From: Hahellaceae bacterium
GTDB lineage: Bacteria > Pseudomonadota > Gammaproteobacteria > Pseudomonadales > Oleiphilaceae
DNA: 64,000 nucleotides
Assembly: GCA_016716085.1 (NCBI GenBank)
Contig: JADJWY010000001.1
Span: 124,001 to 188,000, forward strand
Reading direction: 5' to 3'
Shown here: one piece after another, positions 1 to 9,820 of the stretch
Layout of the letters: each line of letters opens with the position of its first letter
How positions within the stretch are numbered: the first letter of the stretch is position 1
Program-made: the position numbers and the translations under genes
Notes under the pieces: model-generated
Database searches by the model: none
What the model was told of the DNA's origin: nothing
The model's input: only the letters and a program-made list of their open reading frames with translations

Positions 1-18
1 CGGCGTAAAGGAGACCAC

Positions 19-888
19 ATGATCAAACATATTGCTTTTCTCGGACTGGGTGCCATGGGCTCCCGCATGGTCAGACATCTGTGTGACGCAGGCTATCAGG
101 TCTCGGTTTGGAATCGAGACCCAAGCAAAGCTAACGCCCTAAAAGCAGTTGGGGCTTTAGCTGCCGCTTCACCACGCAAGGCAGCAGAAGGTGCTGATTT
201 AGTGTTTTCCATGGTGAGGGATGACGACGCCTCCCGCTCGGTCTGGACAGACTTCAGCGACGGTGCCTTATTGGGACTGGCACCCGGCGCGATGGCGATC
301 GAGTGTTCTACCCTCAGCCTGGGATGGACTCAAGCCCTGGCCCGTTTTGCACAACAGGCTGGGGTCAGGTTTGCCGAGGCCCCCGTCCTCGGATCGCGCC
401 CCCAGGCGGAGAGTGCTCAGCTGATTTTCCTCGTCGGCAGTGAGTCGAGTCTGCTGCAGGAACTGACCCCAGTTTTGCAAACGATGGGCCGTCAGGTTCT
501 TCATGCTGGCCCCATTGGGACGGGCATGGCGATGAAATTGGCCTTGAACACGCTCTTCAGTGTTCAAGTGGCTGCATTGGCCGAAATGTGGTCTATGCTC
601 AGCTGCGCGGGTGTTGCGCCAGACACCGCCCTTGCTATTTTTAATGAGGTACCGGTGGTCAGTCCAGCGGCCCGAGGTGCCGCGCAGTCAATGTTGTCGG
701 GAAGTTTTGCTCCCCAGTTTCCTGTAGAACTGGTGGAGAAAGACTTATGCTATACCCTTTCCGCCCAACCATCCGGGCAATTTTCACCGATGGCGCAGGC
801 CGCTCGCTTGGTTTATCAGCGGGCAATTGACGCCGGCTTTGGGGGCGATCACCTGACGCGCGTGATCAGTCTGTATCCAGTGGGTTGA
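19..888 (+). CDS. NAD(P)-dependent oxidoreductase, 3-hydroxyisobutyrate dehydrogenase family
   Basis: This 289-residue protein belongs to the beta-hydroxyacid dehydrogenase family (HIBADH, tartronate semialdehyde reductase, GlxR and relatives), cytosolic enzymes that reduce short semialdehydes or oxidise beta-hydroxyacids with NAD(P). An N-terminal Rossmann fold is marked by GLGAMG at residues 9-14. The ECSTLS stretch near residue 95 is the usual substrate-loop region. The predicted catalytic lysine is Lys173 in GTGMAMKLALN. Length is normal for the family. An AAGGAG ribosome site lies just before the ATG. The gene stands alone on the plus strand, 118 bases before pflB. The sequence does not fix the substrate; the family call is firm, the exact reaction open. 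Confidence 0.88.
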   Translation: MIKHIAFLGLGAMGSRMVRHLCDAGYQVSVWNRDPSKANALKAVGALAAASPRKAAEGADLVFSMVRDDDASRSVWTDFSDGALLGLAPGAMAIECSTLSLGWTQALARFAQQAGVRFAEAPVLGSRPQAESAQLIFLVGSESSLLQELTPVLQTMGRQVLHAGPIGTGMAMKLALNTLFSVQVAALAEMWSMLSCAGVAPDTALAIFNEVPVVSPAARGAAQSMLSGSFAPQFPVELVEKDLCYTLSAQPSGQFSPMAQAARLVYQRAIDAGFGGDHLTRVISLYPVG

Positions 889-916
889 TTCTTTTTTCGG
901 GCTAACTGAGAAAAAA

Positions 917-930
917 TCGATTTCGATCAA
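917..930. promoter_or_regulatory. FNR/Anr-like box upstream of pflB
   Basis: Read on the minus strand, the site is TTGATCGAAATCGA, which matches the FNR/Anr consensus TTGAT-N4-ATCAA at nine of ten defined positions. It lies about 77 bases before the pflB start, in the only sizeable gap in front of the operon. FNR-type oxygen sensors commonly activate pyruvate formate-lyase operons, so position and target agree. No convincing -10 element could be fixed, so the exact promoter geometry is unknown. Confidence 0.6.
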
Positions 931-1006
931 AAAACGAAAATCAAAACGTCATCACCGCGTAGTACCATAGCCAGAACGATAAGGCGGCCTGGTAAGGAGA
1001 GAGACC

Positions 1007-3274
1007 ATGAATATGACGCATGCCATGAATCAACCCCATCATGACTTCAACGAATGGGAGGGCTTTTCTCAGGGTAACTGGAATCAGTCTGTCGATGTGC
1101 GTGATTTCATTCTCAGGAATTACACCCCGTATGAGGGCGACGCCGCTTTCTTGTGCGGCGCGACCGCACGAACCCAACAGATCTGGGCGCGAGTGCTTGA
1201 CCTGATGAAACAGGAAAACGCCAAGGAAGGTCCGCTGGACTTTGATCCCAATACCCCATCCAGTATTACCTCTCACCGGCCTGGCTACATCGACAAGGAC
1301 AACGAATTGATAGTGGGTCTTCAGACTGACGCGCCTCTGAAGCGGGCAATTATGCCGCTGGGAGGCCTGAACATGGTGAAGCGGTCCTGTGAGGTCTACG
1401 GCAAGGCTCTAAACCCTCATGTGGAAGAGATTTTTGGCCAGTTCCGCAAGACCCATAACCAAGGCGTATTTGATGTCTATACCCAGGATATTTTTGTCTG
1501 CCGTAAAGCCGGCATCATTACCGGCTTACCGGATGCCTATGGCCGCGGACGCATCATCGGTGATTACCGACGGGTCGCCCTGTATGGAATCGACTGGCTG
1601 ATCGCGACCAAGATTCAGGAAAAGGCAGGCTTGAATCCCGGTGATATTGATAGTCCGGCTATCCGCCTGCTGGAAGAACTGAGCGACCAGATCCGCGCCC
1701 TGGCTCAAATGAAAGAGATGGCCGCGGAATACGGGTATGATCTTTCCAAGCCTGCGCGCAATGCCCACGAGGCGGTGCAGTGGACTTACTTTGCCTACCT
1801 CGCCTCGGTCAAATCCCAGAATGGCGCTGCGATGAGTCTGGGCCGGGTATCGACCTTCCTGGACATCTTTATCGAGCGGGACCTGCAAAAAGGTCTGCTA
1901 ACCGAAGAAGCCGCTCAGGAGTTGATTGATGACCTGGTCATAAAACTGCGCATGATCCGCTTCCTGCGTACACCGGAATATGATGCCCTGTTCTCAGGTG
2001 ACCCTGCGTGGGTGACCGAGGCCCTTGCGGGGATGACCGAAGATGGAAAGCCACTGGTGACGAAAACCTCTTTCCGGATGCTTCATACGCTCTACAATCT
2101 TGGCCCCTCCCCCGAGCCGAATCTGACCGTCCTGTGGTCCACGCACTTACCCACTCCCTTTAAACAGTTCTGTGCACAGGTGTCGATTGACACCTCCAGT
2201 ATTCAGTATGAAAACGATGATCTGATGCGGCCCTATTGGGGAGATGATTACAGTATCGCCTGCTGCGTATCCGCCATGCGCACCGGCAAACAGATGCAAT
2301 TCTTTGGCGCCCGCTGCAATCTGGCTAAAGGCTTGTTGTATGCGATTAACGGGGGGCGGGACGAAGTCTCCGGTGTACAGGTGGGGCCACAGATGGAGGT
2401 GATGCAGGACGAGGTGCTCGACTATGATCGGGTGATGGAGCGTTATGATTTCTACCTGAACTGGGTGGCGGCGACCTACATCAAGGCGCTGAACATCATC
2501 CACTACATGCACGACCGCTACTGCTACGAGAGTGCGCTCATGGCCCTGCATGACCGGGATATTCTACGCACCATGGCCTGCGGCATTGCGGGCCTGTCCA
2601 TCGTGGCGGATTCGCTGAGCGCGATCAAATATGCCCGTGTTCGGCCGATTCGCAATGACGAAGGCATCGTGGTCGACTATCAAACAGACGGAGATTTTCC
2701 AACCTTTGGCAACAACGATCCGCGCGTCGATGACATCGCCACCGGGCTGGTGACTAAATTTATGAATTGCCTGCGGCAACATCGCACCTATCGCGGCGCC
2801 ACGCCAACGCAATCTGTCCTGACGATTACCTCGAATGTCGTCTATGGCAAAGCCACCGGCACCACACCCGATGGCCGCCAGACGGGTGAACCTTTTGCAC
2901 CCGGTGCCAATCCCATGCATGGCCGGGATACGAAAGGCGCCCTGGCGTCCTTGCTCAGTGTAGCCAAACTGCCTTACGAAGATGCCCAGGACGGCATATC
3001 GTACACCCTGAGTATCGTACCCAGTGCATTAGGGAAAGATGCGCCCAGCAAGGTAAACAATCTCGTCGCATTGCTGGACGGCTACTTCACGGCCACCGGT
3101 CAGCATATAAACGTGAACGTGCTGAATCGGGATACGCTACTGGACGCCATGGAACATCCAGAACAATACCCTCAGCTGACCATTCGGGTATCCGGCTATG
3201 CCGTGAACTTTGTGAAACTGACGCGGGAGCAACAGCAGGACATCATCACACGAACCTTCCACGGTCACATGTAA
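1007..3274 (+). CDS. pflB: formate C-acetyltransferase (pyruvate formate-lyase)
   Basis: This is the glycyl-radical enzyme that converts pyruvate plus CoA to acetyl-CoA and formate without oxygen. The 755-residue length is standard for PflB. The adjacent catalytic cysteines are Cys419-Cys420 in IACCVSAM, followed by [10 protein letters not shown]. The radical glycine is Gly730 in RVSGYAVNF, and the C-terminal tail ([15 protein letters not shown]) is diagnostic for true pyruvate formate-lyases rather than diol dehydratases. An AAGGAG ribosome site precedes the ATG. The activase gene follows after 30 bases, so the two form a pflBA operon. No focA formate channel is next to it. An FNR-like box upstream suggests anaerobic induction. 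Confidence 0.97.
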   Translation: MNMTHAMNQPHHDFNEWEGFSQGNWNQSVDVRDFILRNYTPYEGDAAFLCGATARTQQIWARVLDLMKQENAKEGPLDFDPNTPSSITSHRPGYIDKDNELIVGLQTDAPLKRAIMPLGGLNMVKRSCEVYGKALNPHVEEIFGQFRKTHNQGVFDVYTQDIFVCRKAGIITGLPDAYGRGRIIGDYRRVALYGIDWLIATKIQEKAGLNPGDIDSPAIRLLEELSDQIRALAQMKEMAAEYGYDLSKPARNAHEAVQWTYFAYLASVKSQNGAAMSLGRVSTFLDIFIERDLQKGLLTEEAAQELIDDLVIKLRMIRFLRTPEYDALFSGDPAWVTEALAGMTEDGKPLVTKTSFRMLHTLYNLGPSPEPNLTVLWSTHLPTPFKQFCAQVSIDTSSIQYENDDLMRPYWGDDYSIACCVSAMRTGKQMQFFGARCNLAKGLLYAINGGRDEVSGVQVGPQMEVMQDEVLDYDRVMERYDFYLNWVAATYIKALNIIHYMHDRYCYESALMALHDRDILRTMACGIAGLSIVADSLSAIKYARVRPIRNDEGIVVDYQTDGDFPTFGNNDPRVDDIATGLVTKFMNCLRQHRTYRGATPTQSVLTITSNVVYGKATGTTPDGRQTGEPFAPGANPMHGRDTKGALASLLSVAKLPYEDAQDGISYTLSIVPSALGKDAPSKVNNLVALLDGYFTATGQHINVNVLNRDTLLDAMEHPEQYPQLTIRVSGYAVNFVKLTREQQQDIITRTFHGHM

Positions 3275-3304
3275 AACATTCAGCCAAGTGGAAGCCCATT
3301 ACAC

Positions 3305-4099
3305 ATGAAAGAACCGGATTTTTGCAGCCTGCCCTCGCGCAGCACGGATGCACGCCACATGCTGGGGCGCGTGCATTCGTTTGAGACCTTCGGCACCCTG
3401 GATGGTCCGGGTACGCGCTTTGTTCTGTTTCTGCAGGGCTGCATGTTTCGCTGCCAGTATTGTCATAACCGGGACACCTGGCCAATGGACGAGGGAAAAC
3501 TCTATTCTGTCGAAGAGGTCGTGAATGAAATCCTGCCCTATACGCCGTTTTTCGATTCCTCGAAAGGCGGCGTGACAGTGACCGGTGGAGAACCGCTGCT
3601 ACAGCGCCAGTTTCTCTGCGTATTGTTCAAAATCCTGCACTTTCATGGCATTCATACCTGCCTGGACACCAGCGGCCACCTGCCTTCCAGCGCCTATGGG
3701 GAAGATCTGGACAAACTCATGTCCCACACCCGTCTGGTGCTGCTGGACATCAAGCAGATGGATCCGCGCAGACATCAAACGCTGACCGGCGGCACACTGG
3801 CACCCACGCTCGAATTTGCACGTTACCTTCATCGTATCGACAAGCCGACCTGGATTCGCTATGTGGTGGTGCCAGGTCTGACAGATGATCTGAATGACAT
3901 TCGCGCGCTGGCCGAATTTCTCGCCCCCCTCTCCAATATAGAGAAAGTGGAATTGCTGCCCTATCATTCGCTGGGGGAACACAAATGGCGGGCCTATGGC
4001 GAACGCAGTCCTTTGGAAGGTACCCCTGCCCCTTTGCAGGAAACGCTGACAGAAATACAGAATATGCTGCAGGCGTATGGCCTGCCCACAACGCGCTAA
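3305..4099 (+). CDS. pflA: pyruvate formate-lyase-activating enzyme (radical SAM)
   Basis: This radical S-adenosylmethionine enzyme installs the glycyl radical on PflB. The CxxxCxxC iron-sulfur motif is at Cys46, Cys50 and Cys53 (CMFRCQYCHNRDTW). The family motifs GRVHSFETFGTLDGPG, TVTGGEPLLQ, DIKQM and WIRYVVVPG follow in order. The 264 residues include an N-terminal extension of about 18 residues relative to E. coli PflA. A downstream ATG (MLGRVHSF, about position 3359) would give the usual length, so the start is uncertain. It lies 30 bases after pflB, in the same operon. Confidence 0.96.
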   Translation: MKEPDFCSLPSRSTDARHMLGRVHSFETFGTLDGPGTRFVLFLQGCMFRCQYCHNRDTWPMDEGKLYSVEEVVNEILPYTPFFDSSKGGVTVTGGEPLLQRQFLCVLFKILHFHGIHTCLDTSGHLPSSAYGEDLDKLMSHTRLVLLDIKQMDPRRHQTLTGGTLAPTLEFARYLHRIDKPTWIRYVVVPGLTDDLNDIRALAEFLAPLSNIEKVELLPYHSLGEHKWRAYGERSPLEGTPAPLQETLTEIQNMLQAYGLPTTR

Positions 4100-4112
4100 C
4101 TCAGCATCAGGT

Positions 4113-4886
4113 TCATTGCTGGTATTTGTCGATAATCGAGGTTAACACGCCACTTTTTGACGCGCTGTCTAAGGCCTCATTAAACGCCTGAATAAACTCA
4201 GGCTTAACGGACTTGCGGCTGAACATAAAGTGAAACGCCGCAGAATGGACCGGAACCGAATGCTTGCTGAGTGCGCCTGGATTGCCGGTTTTACGTAGCT
4301 CGTTGGCAATCACGACCGGGTCGGCGAGAAGACCATTGATGCGATAGCCCAGGACTTTTCTAACGTTGAGCGTATCTGAGGTTTCTTCTTCAAACTGCGC
4401 GGCCATCTTCTCGTTGGCCATGAGTTCGCGCACGGTTTCACCGTAATAGTAGCCACGCACAACCCCGAGCCGTACACCCCGGGTGAGCATGTCCTGCAAG
4501 GCGTTTTCAGGAAAAACTGGCACACTCTCGCTGCGAAGATAAAGCGCCATCTCCGAATTTCGATACGGCTCAGAATATACCGCATAGATCTCGCGCTCGG
4601 GCCGCTTCTGGACCGAGGTGGCCATATCCACCAGCCCTTTCTCCAGTTGCAGCAGGTGTCGCTTGAACGGCATTTCTTCAAACTTTGCCTCGCAGCCCAT
4701 TTCCTTGAGTACCGCCTGGGTCAACTCAACATCCAGGCCGGTGAGCTGGCCGCTTTCATCCCGGTACATATAGGGCTCCCACGGCTCCCACCCCACAGAC
4801 ACGGGGCGTTGACAATGATTTTCAGCACTCGCCAACACAGGTAGCAACAGTAGACTAGTGAGAAGCAGGGCGACTCGTTGAACCAT
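4113..4886 (-). CDS. periplasmic solute-binding protein, SBP_bac_3 family
   Basis: A 257-residue secreted protein that starts with a clear signal peptide (MVQRVALLLTSLLLLPVLASA, cleavage after ASA). The mature part has the family-3 solute-binding pattern: WEPYMYRDESGQLTGLDVEL, then DMATSVQKRPERE and a second lobe with GVRLGVVRGYYYG. I chose the ATG at 4886 because the open frame above it begins only with TTG and the signal peptide starts here. No permease or ATPase genes are nearby. It follows the FGGY kinase by about 70 bases on the same strand and could be the last gene of that operon, or act as an orphan binding protein. Ligand unknown. Confidence 0.82.
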   Translation of the reverse strand: MVQRVALLLTSLLLLPVLASAENHCQRPVSVGWEPWEPYMYRDESGQLTGLDVELTQAVLKEMGCEAKFEEMPFKRHLLQLEKGLVDMATSVQKRPEREIYAVYSEPYRNSEMALYLRSESVPVFPENALQDMLTRGVRLGVVRGYYYGETVRELMANEKMAAQFEEETSDTLNVRKVLGYRINGLLADPVVIANELRKTGNPGALSKHSVPVHSAAFHFMFSRKSVKPEFIQAFNEALDSASKSGVLTSIIDKYQQ

Positions 4887-4958
4887 CGTAAATCTTCGCG
4901 GTTTTGCCGTTATTTTCAATGTTGAGTCTGTACCAGTGAAACCCGCTTGTCCAGCCTT

Positions 4959-6518
4959 TCAGCGCGGATAGCCCGTCACCTCCCGAATGGTCTTATACAG
5001 CGGCTGCAATTGCGCGTACATCTTTTTGTAGACCCCGGTATAGAGTCGCTCGTAGACCTTTACCGTCTCAGGCTGAGGTTCAAAGCGCTTGCCGACCCGG
5101 GTCATCTGTTGAATGGCGGTATCCATGTCAGGATGAACCCCCAAACCGACCATGGCGTCCATCGCCGCGCCCAGCGCGGAGGTCTCATAGGTATGGGGCC
5201 GCTCAACCGGCAGGTTGAATATGTCAGCCGTGAGCTGCAAGGCCAGATCACTCTGCGAGCCGCCGCCAGAGACCTTGAGCACCTTCATGGCCACGCCATT
5301 TTTCTTTTCGATGCGCTCTCGCCCTTCCCGCAATGCATAGGCCAATCCTTCCAGAATCGCGCGGTAGATATGCGCACGGGTATGCACATCGCCAAAGCCG
5401 ATAATGGCACCTTTGGCCTCCGGCCCCGGCTCTCTGACACCTGGCGACCAATAGGGTTGCAACATCAGCCCCATGGACCCGGGTGGCACTTCACGCACTA
5501 ACTGATCAAACAGCTGTTCCGGGGACACGCCCTGTGCCCGCGCCGTCTGCTGCTCCCGCAGTCCAAACTCTTTCTTGAACCAGCTCACCATCCAGAACCC
5601 GCGATAAATCATCACTTCGGTGCTGTAGCGCCCAGGGATGGCCGAGGGGTACGGTGGCATGTAGGGCGTCGCTTCCACATAGCGGGTATTGGTGGTGTTT
5701 ATGGTCGCCGTGGTGCCATAACTCATGCAGCCTATCTCAGGCGACACGCCGCCGGAACCGAGAATTTCGCAGGCTTTGTCTGACGCGGCCGCCATCACCG
5801 GCAAGCCCGTCGGTAAGCCCAGGTGGGCGGCAGCGTCGGCCTGCAAGGTTCCCAGTCGCTGCCCGGGTTCCACCAACACGGGTAACTGCTCGGGCCTGAC
5901 CGGCATGGCCTTCCACTTCCAGTCCTTTGGGGCTGCCCATTTCAGACCTTTGTAATCAAAAGGTAGGTAGCCAACCTGTGCGCCGGTGGAGTCAACATAG
6001 TGGCCCGTCAGCCGGTAACTGAGATACCCCGACAGCAGGAGGAACTTGTGGGTACGGGCCCAGAGGTCAGGCTGATGTTGCGCCAACCAATTAATCTGGG
6101 CGTTTTCCCGAAAACGTTTGACCGTATCGCTCACCCCGGCCAGACGAAAGGCACTGTCCCAGAACCAGCCTAAACCGTCCTGAATGTCCGCATGCCGCTG
6201 ATCCAGCCAGGTGATGGCGGGCCGCAGCGGTTCACCGGCCTGGTCGAGACAGACCACAGTGCCACGTTGCGTTGTTAGTGTCACACCACTGATTTGACCC
6301 GGTTTGATCGGCGATTCCAGCCACAGATGCACGCAGGCCCTGCCCAGCGCCTCCCAATAATAAGCCGGGTGCTGTTCTGCCCAGCCCGGCACCTCGGAGA
6401 AATAGGGCTCCAGCTCCTCCCGTCCCTTGGCGATGATGTTACCCAGGTCATCGACGATGATGGCGCGGACGCTCTGGGTGCCGTTATCGATCGCAAGGAC
6501 ATACTGACGGGGACTCAT
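4959..6518 (-). CDS. FGGY-family carbohydrate kinase
   Basis: This 519-residue ATP-dependent sugar or polyol kinase has the N-terminal phosphate-binding strand VLAIDNGTQSVRAIIVDD near residue 7. It also has the WLDQRH segment and the C-terminal FGGY signature region VSGGGSQSDLALQLTADIF. It is not a typical glycerol kinase, because the GlpK-specific WNTYWLIW-type and regulatory-loop motifs are absent. The middle section (MSYGTTATINTTNTRY) resembles uncharacterised FGGY kinases found beside GlpD homologues. Its ATG overlaps the stop of the GlpD-like gene by four bases (ATGA), so the two are translationally coupled. It probably phosphorylates a polyol or hydroxyketone handled by its neighbours; the substrate is not deducible. 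Confidence 0.9.
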   Translation of the reverse strand: MSPRQYVLAIDNGTQSVRAIIVDDLGNIIAKGREELEPYFSEVPGWAEQHPAYYWEALGRACVHLWLESPIKPGQISGVTLTTQRGTVVCLDQAGEPLRPAITWLDQRHADIQDGLGWFWDSAFRLAGVSDTVKRFRENAQINWLAQHQPDLWARTHKFLLLSGYLSYRLTGHYVDSTGAQVGYLPFDYKGLKWAAPKDWKWKAMPVRPEQLPVLVEPGQRLGTLQADAAAHLGLPTGLPVMAAASDKACEILGSGGVSPEIGCMSYGTTATINTTNTRYVEATPYMPPYPSAIPGRYSTEVMIYRGFWMVSWFKKEFGLREQQTARAQGVSPEQLFDQLVREVPPGSMGLMLQPYWSPGVREPGPEAKGAIIGFGDVHTRAHIYRAILEGLAYALREGRERIEKKNGVAMKVLKVSGGGSQSDLALQLTADIFNLPVERPHTYETSALGAAMDAMVGLGVHPDMDTAIQQMTRVGKRFEPQPETVKVYERLYTGVYKKMYAQLQPLYKTIREVTGYPR

Positions 6519-8128
6519 GACAGCGCTCCGGCTGCAGGCTGAGCCAGCGGTGGCAGGCTAAAATCACGGGCATAAATCGCCTGATAACGGTCGATCTCCG
6601 TGCGCAACTGCGCATCGTTCCAACCCAGAATCCGCTGGCACCGCAGGCCGATTTCCGGCAGGTAGTCTTTGGCGCCCTGTGGGAGTAACTGGCCAAGACG
6701 GGTACGGCGCAACAGCAGGTCATCCAGATGGCAGACCGCTTCATGTTGCAGCGCGTAATCCAGCTCGCCCCAGCAGACGAGACTGTCCCCAATGCGACGG
6801 GCAGCCGGTGAGCCGCCTGCGATCAGTTGAGGGGTAACCTCGCCATAACGCCCCCACCAACGTTTTTGTTGGTCTACCGCCACGCCACAGTCAGGCTTGA
6901 TGGCCACCCGCCCGGCCTTGAATATTCGGCTATCCGCCACGGTGTGCCCCTGCCCCTCCAGGTAAATTGAGGCGGCCTGCAAGACATCCATCGCGATCAG
7001 GCGGAAGGTCGTCAACTTGCCACCTGCGACGGTAATCAGCCCCTGGTCATCCCAGATGCTGTGCTCGCGTTTTTCCTTGGAGGGATCCAGGCTGCCGGTG
7101 CCCACCACCGGACGAATGCCCGACCAGGTGCACAGCACATCCTCTCGGGTGATCCGCCAGGACGGAAAGGCATGTCGAATGCCTTCCAGCAGATAATTGA
7201 CCTCTTCAGCCGTGATGCGCGCATCGGACTGCATGTCCTGATCATGATCCAGATCGGTCGTGCCAATGACAGTGGTGCCCTCCCACGGGAACACGAAGAC
7301 CGGGCGCTTGTCGCGCGGGTGAAAATAGCTGACCGAATAGCTGACCGGAAAGCGCCACTGCGGCAGGACCAGATGGCTGCCACGTAAGGGACGGATCTGT
7401 CCTGCCAGCCCCATTTGCCCCCGCAATTGATCTGCCCACGCGCCCGTGGCGTTAATCACAACCCGCGCCTCGACCTCAACCCGGTCGCCGCTGAGCGTAT
7501 CCTGCAGGGTCAACCCCCGCACTCGCCCCTCCGAGCCACCTTTCAGGACATTTTCAGCTTTAACATAATTCAATGCGCAGCCGCCTTCACTCCGCGCTTC
7601 CTGCAGCACGCGCAAAACCAGACGGGCATCATCGGTGACGGCATCGCCAAATTGTGTCAACGATTTGAGGCCGTTTTCCAATAGACCGGGTGCCAGAAAA
7701 GAGACCTCCCGCGCCGGAAAGCGCCGGTGATTCCGGTGCCCCGCCATCAGGTCATAGACATCCAGCACACGATTGAAAATAAACCCCGGTGGAAATTGTC
7801 CCTTATAGTGTCCCATCAGGAACTGCAGGGGATCGACCAGTCCAGGCGCCTCTTCGAGCAGGCGTTGACGCTCACGCACCGAGTCGCGAGTCAGCCCGAA
7901 TTGCCCGCTGGCCAGGTACCGTAAGCCCCCATGAACCATTTTGGAGGACTTGCTGGACGTGCCCCAGGCAAAGTCCTGCTGTTCAACCAACAAGGCTTTC
8001 AGGCCACGCCGAGTGCACTCCCGCAGCACCCCTGCGCCGGTAATACCGCCCCCGACGATGAGGACATCCCAACGCACCGGATGCTGGCGTAACTGCTGCC
8101 ATAAGGTTTCGCGGTCGGCGCTGTTCAT
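6515..8128 (-). CDS. GlpD-like FAD-dependent glycerol-3-phosphate dehydrogenase/oxidase
   Basis: This 537-residue flavoprotein matches aerobic sn-glycerol-3-phosphate dehydrogenase (GlpD), which oxidises glycerol 3-phosphate to dihydroxyacetone phosphate and feeds quinone. The FAD-binding GxGxxG-type motif is DVLIVGGGITGAGV at about residues 21-34. Further family landmarks are SSKMVHGGLRYLASG, INATGAWADQL and TTDLDHDQD, and VAGGKLTTFRLIA near the C terminus. It has no transmembrane segment, as expected for a peripheral membrane enzyme. It sits one base after the FAD-binding oxidase gene and overlaps the kinase. An AAGGAG ribosome site precedes the ATG. Because it lies in a specialised operon rather than with glpF/glpK, its substrate may be a glycerol-phosphate analogue. 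Confidence 0.88.
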   Translation of the reverse strand: MNSADRETLWQQLRQHPVRWDVLIVGGGITGAGVLRECTRRGLKALLVEQQDFAWGTSSKSSKMVHGGLRYLASGQFGLTRDSVRERQRLLEEAPGLVDPLQFLMGHYKGQFPPGFIFNRVLDVYDLMAGHRNHRRFPAREVSFLAPGLLENGLKSLTQFGDAVTDDARLVLRVLQEARSEGGCALNYVKAENVLKGGSEGRVRGLTLQDTLSGDRVEVEARVVINATGAWADQLRGQMGLAGQIRPLRGSHLVLPQWRFPVSYSVSYFHPRDKRPVFVFPWEGTTVIGTTDLDHDQDMQSDARITAEEVNYLLEGIRHAFPSWRITREDVLCTWSGIRPVVGTGSLDPSKEKREHSIWDDQGLITVAGGKLTTFRLIAMDVLQAASIYLEGQGHTVADSRIFKAGRVAIKPDCGVAVDQQKRWWGRYGEVTPQLIAGGSPAARRIGDSLVCWGELDYALQHEAVCHLDDLLLRRTRLGQLLPQGAKDYLPEIGLRCQRILGWNDAQLRTEIDRYQAIYARDFSLPPLAQPAAGALS

Positions 8129-8129
8129 C

Positions 8130-9758
8130 TCAGGACTCCTTCTGTTCGCTGCCCAGGGTCTCGACCTGTGCCAGCAGCGTGCCCGGATTCAGCAGGCCGT
8201 TTGGATCGTAGGCCTGCACCAGCGTACCGAGCGTTTTCATCGCCAACACCCCCTTTTCTTCCGGTAAATACGGCGCATGGTCTTTGCCTACGCCATGCTG
8301 GTGACTGATCGTGCCACGATGCGAGACGATAGCCTGACTGGTGGTCTGCTTCATAACCTGCCAGCGACGCAGCGTCTCGGCATAGTCTTTTCCGTTCGGG
8401 AACACATAGGTGGTGTAAATGGAACAGCCCTGACCGTAGAAGTGCGACAGATGAGTAAAGACATGCGCCTTGTCGCCAAAGGGGGCCAGTCGTGTGCGCA
8501 GGGTGTCTTCCATGCGGTGCATCAGGGCGTCGACATTGACCCAGTCGGTGGCTGTTTCGAGTGTATCGACGGCATAGCCGTTGCTCCACAGGGCTTCACG
8601 TAAATAGGGCATCAGAAAGCGCTTTTGCGCCCACTTGCTACCCAGTACGGTACCCGTTGAAACGCCGCCAAAGTCTTTGAGAACGCTCATGGCTTGTTGC
8701 TTTGCCATCCGACACTGGGTTTTAGACCCGGTTACGCCCAGGGTCATCATGCACTTGCCTTGCTCCGCACCGCGCCAGCCGAGGTATTTTTCCAATATCG
8801 CGATCTGCCCGGCATGTCCCGCCAGGGCCAGCTGGGTTTCGGTCTCGACCGGATTGCTCAGACGTAGCATTGACAGCGGCACCCGCTGCTGCACCAGTGC
8901 CCGCGCGGCATTGCGCGCCTGCTCCCAATTGGGCAGGAACACCACATAAAACGCTTCTTTATCTGCCAGCGGCGACACCCGGACTTTGACTTCGGTGATC
9001 ACGCCCAGGCGTCCTTCCGAGCCGAGAATGATCTCACGCAAATCGGGACCGGCCGATGACGCCGGAAACGTAGGCAGATCCAGGGTGCCCTGCAGGGTTT
9101 CGACTTTGCCGCCGGCAAACAACTGCTCAATGCGGCCGTAGCGCAGGGATTGCTGTCCACTGGAGCGACTCGCCACCCATCCGCCGACGGTCGAGAGTTC
9201 AAACGATTGCGGAAAGTGACCCAGGGTAAAACCCTTGGCACGCAATTGGGATTCGACCAAAGGTCCCGGCGTCCCGGCCCCGAAGGTAGCAATCTGACTG
9301 ACCGGATCAAGTTCGAGCAAAGTGGTCATGCGGGCCAGGGATAGGGTCAGCACCGGGCGGTCGCTGACCAGTGGATTGATATGCCCCGCCACACTGGTGC
9401 CGCCGCCATAAGGAATCACTTCAACCCCATGCATCTGACAGAAATCCAGCAGCTCACGCACCTCAGTGCTATTCTGCGGCTGCGCCACGCCATCGGGGAA
9501 ACATCCGATCTCCCCACTGCGCATGGCCAGCCAGTCGGGCAGGCTTTGGCCCCGGGCATGGCGTACCCGGCTCTCCGCATCGGTCTGGATCAACGGATGG
9601 ACTGGCAAACGGGAGGCCGGCACCTTCGCTTTGGCCTCCTCAAGGGTAATATCACGCAACAAACGCCCCGGGCCAATGCGATCTTTCAAAAAGCCGAGTC
9701 CGTTATCCGGCAGGTTCATTGCGGTAGCTTCATCGCCCCATCCGTTCCAGCGTCGCAT
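8130..9758 (-). CDS. FAD-binding oxidase related to alkyldihydroxyacetone-phosphate synthase
   Basis: The 542-residue product has a PCMH-type FAD-binding domain followed by a FAD-oxidase C-terminal domain. Its closest recognisable pattern is alkylglycerone-phosphate synthase (AGPS/ADPS), the ether-lipid enzyme. Shared features are the N-terminal MRRWNGWGDE, VIPYGGGTSVAGH, GHFPQSFELSTVGGWVASRS, RYGRIEQL, and the C-terminal TISHQHGVGKDHAPYL. The histidine cluster reads His-Gln-His where AGPS usually has His-His-His. I placed the start at the ATG at 9758, behind a TGGAG site and matching the family N terminus. It is the first gene of the FAD oxidase-GlpD-kinase operon and is divergent from an AraC regulator. 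True AGPS activity is unproven; a hydroxyacid oxidase role is possible. Confidence 0.8.
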   Translation of the reverse strand: MRRWNGWGDEATAMNLPDNGLGFLKDRIGPGRLLRDITLEEAKAKVPASRLPVHPLIQTDAESRVRHARGQSLPDWLAMRSGEIGCFPDGVAQPQNSTEVRELLDFCQMHGVEVIPYGGGTSVAGHINPLVSDRPVLTLSLARMTTLLELDPVSQIATFGAGTPGPLVESQLRAKGFTLGHFPQSFELSTVGGWVASRSSGQQSLRYGRIEQLFAGGKVETLQGTLDLPTFPASSAGPDLREIILGSEGRLGVITEVKVRVSPLADKEAFYVVFLPNWEQARNAARALVQQRVPLSMLRLSNPVETETQLALAGHAGQIAILEKYLGWRGAEQGKCMMTLGVTGSKTQCRMAKQQAMSVLKDFGGVSTGTVLGSKWAQKRFLMPYLREALWSNGYAVDTLETATDWVNVDALMHRMEDTLRTRLAPFGDKAHVFTHLSHFYGQGCSIYTTYVFPNGKDYAETLRRWQVMKQTTSQAIVSHRGTISHQHGVGKDHAPYLPEEKGVLAMKTLGTLVQAYDPNGLLNPGTLLAQVETLGSEQKES

Positions 9759-9820
9759 GATTGTATTTCTCCAGTTAGACATGTTGGGTAGCTATGATAG
9801 AGTTTAGGCGCAAAAGATCA

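Noticed and set aside
4113..4886. Complete ABC transporter around the solute-binding protein
   Set aside because: No permease or ATPase frames are adjacent on either side; only the binding protein is present.
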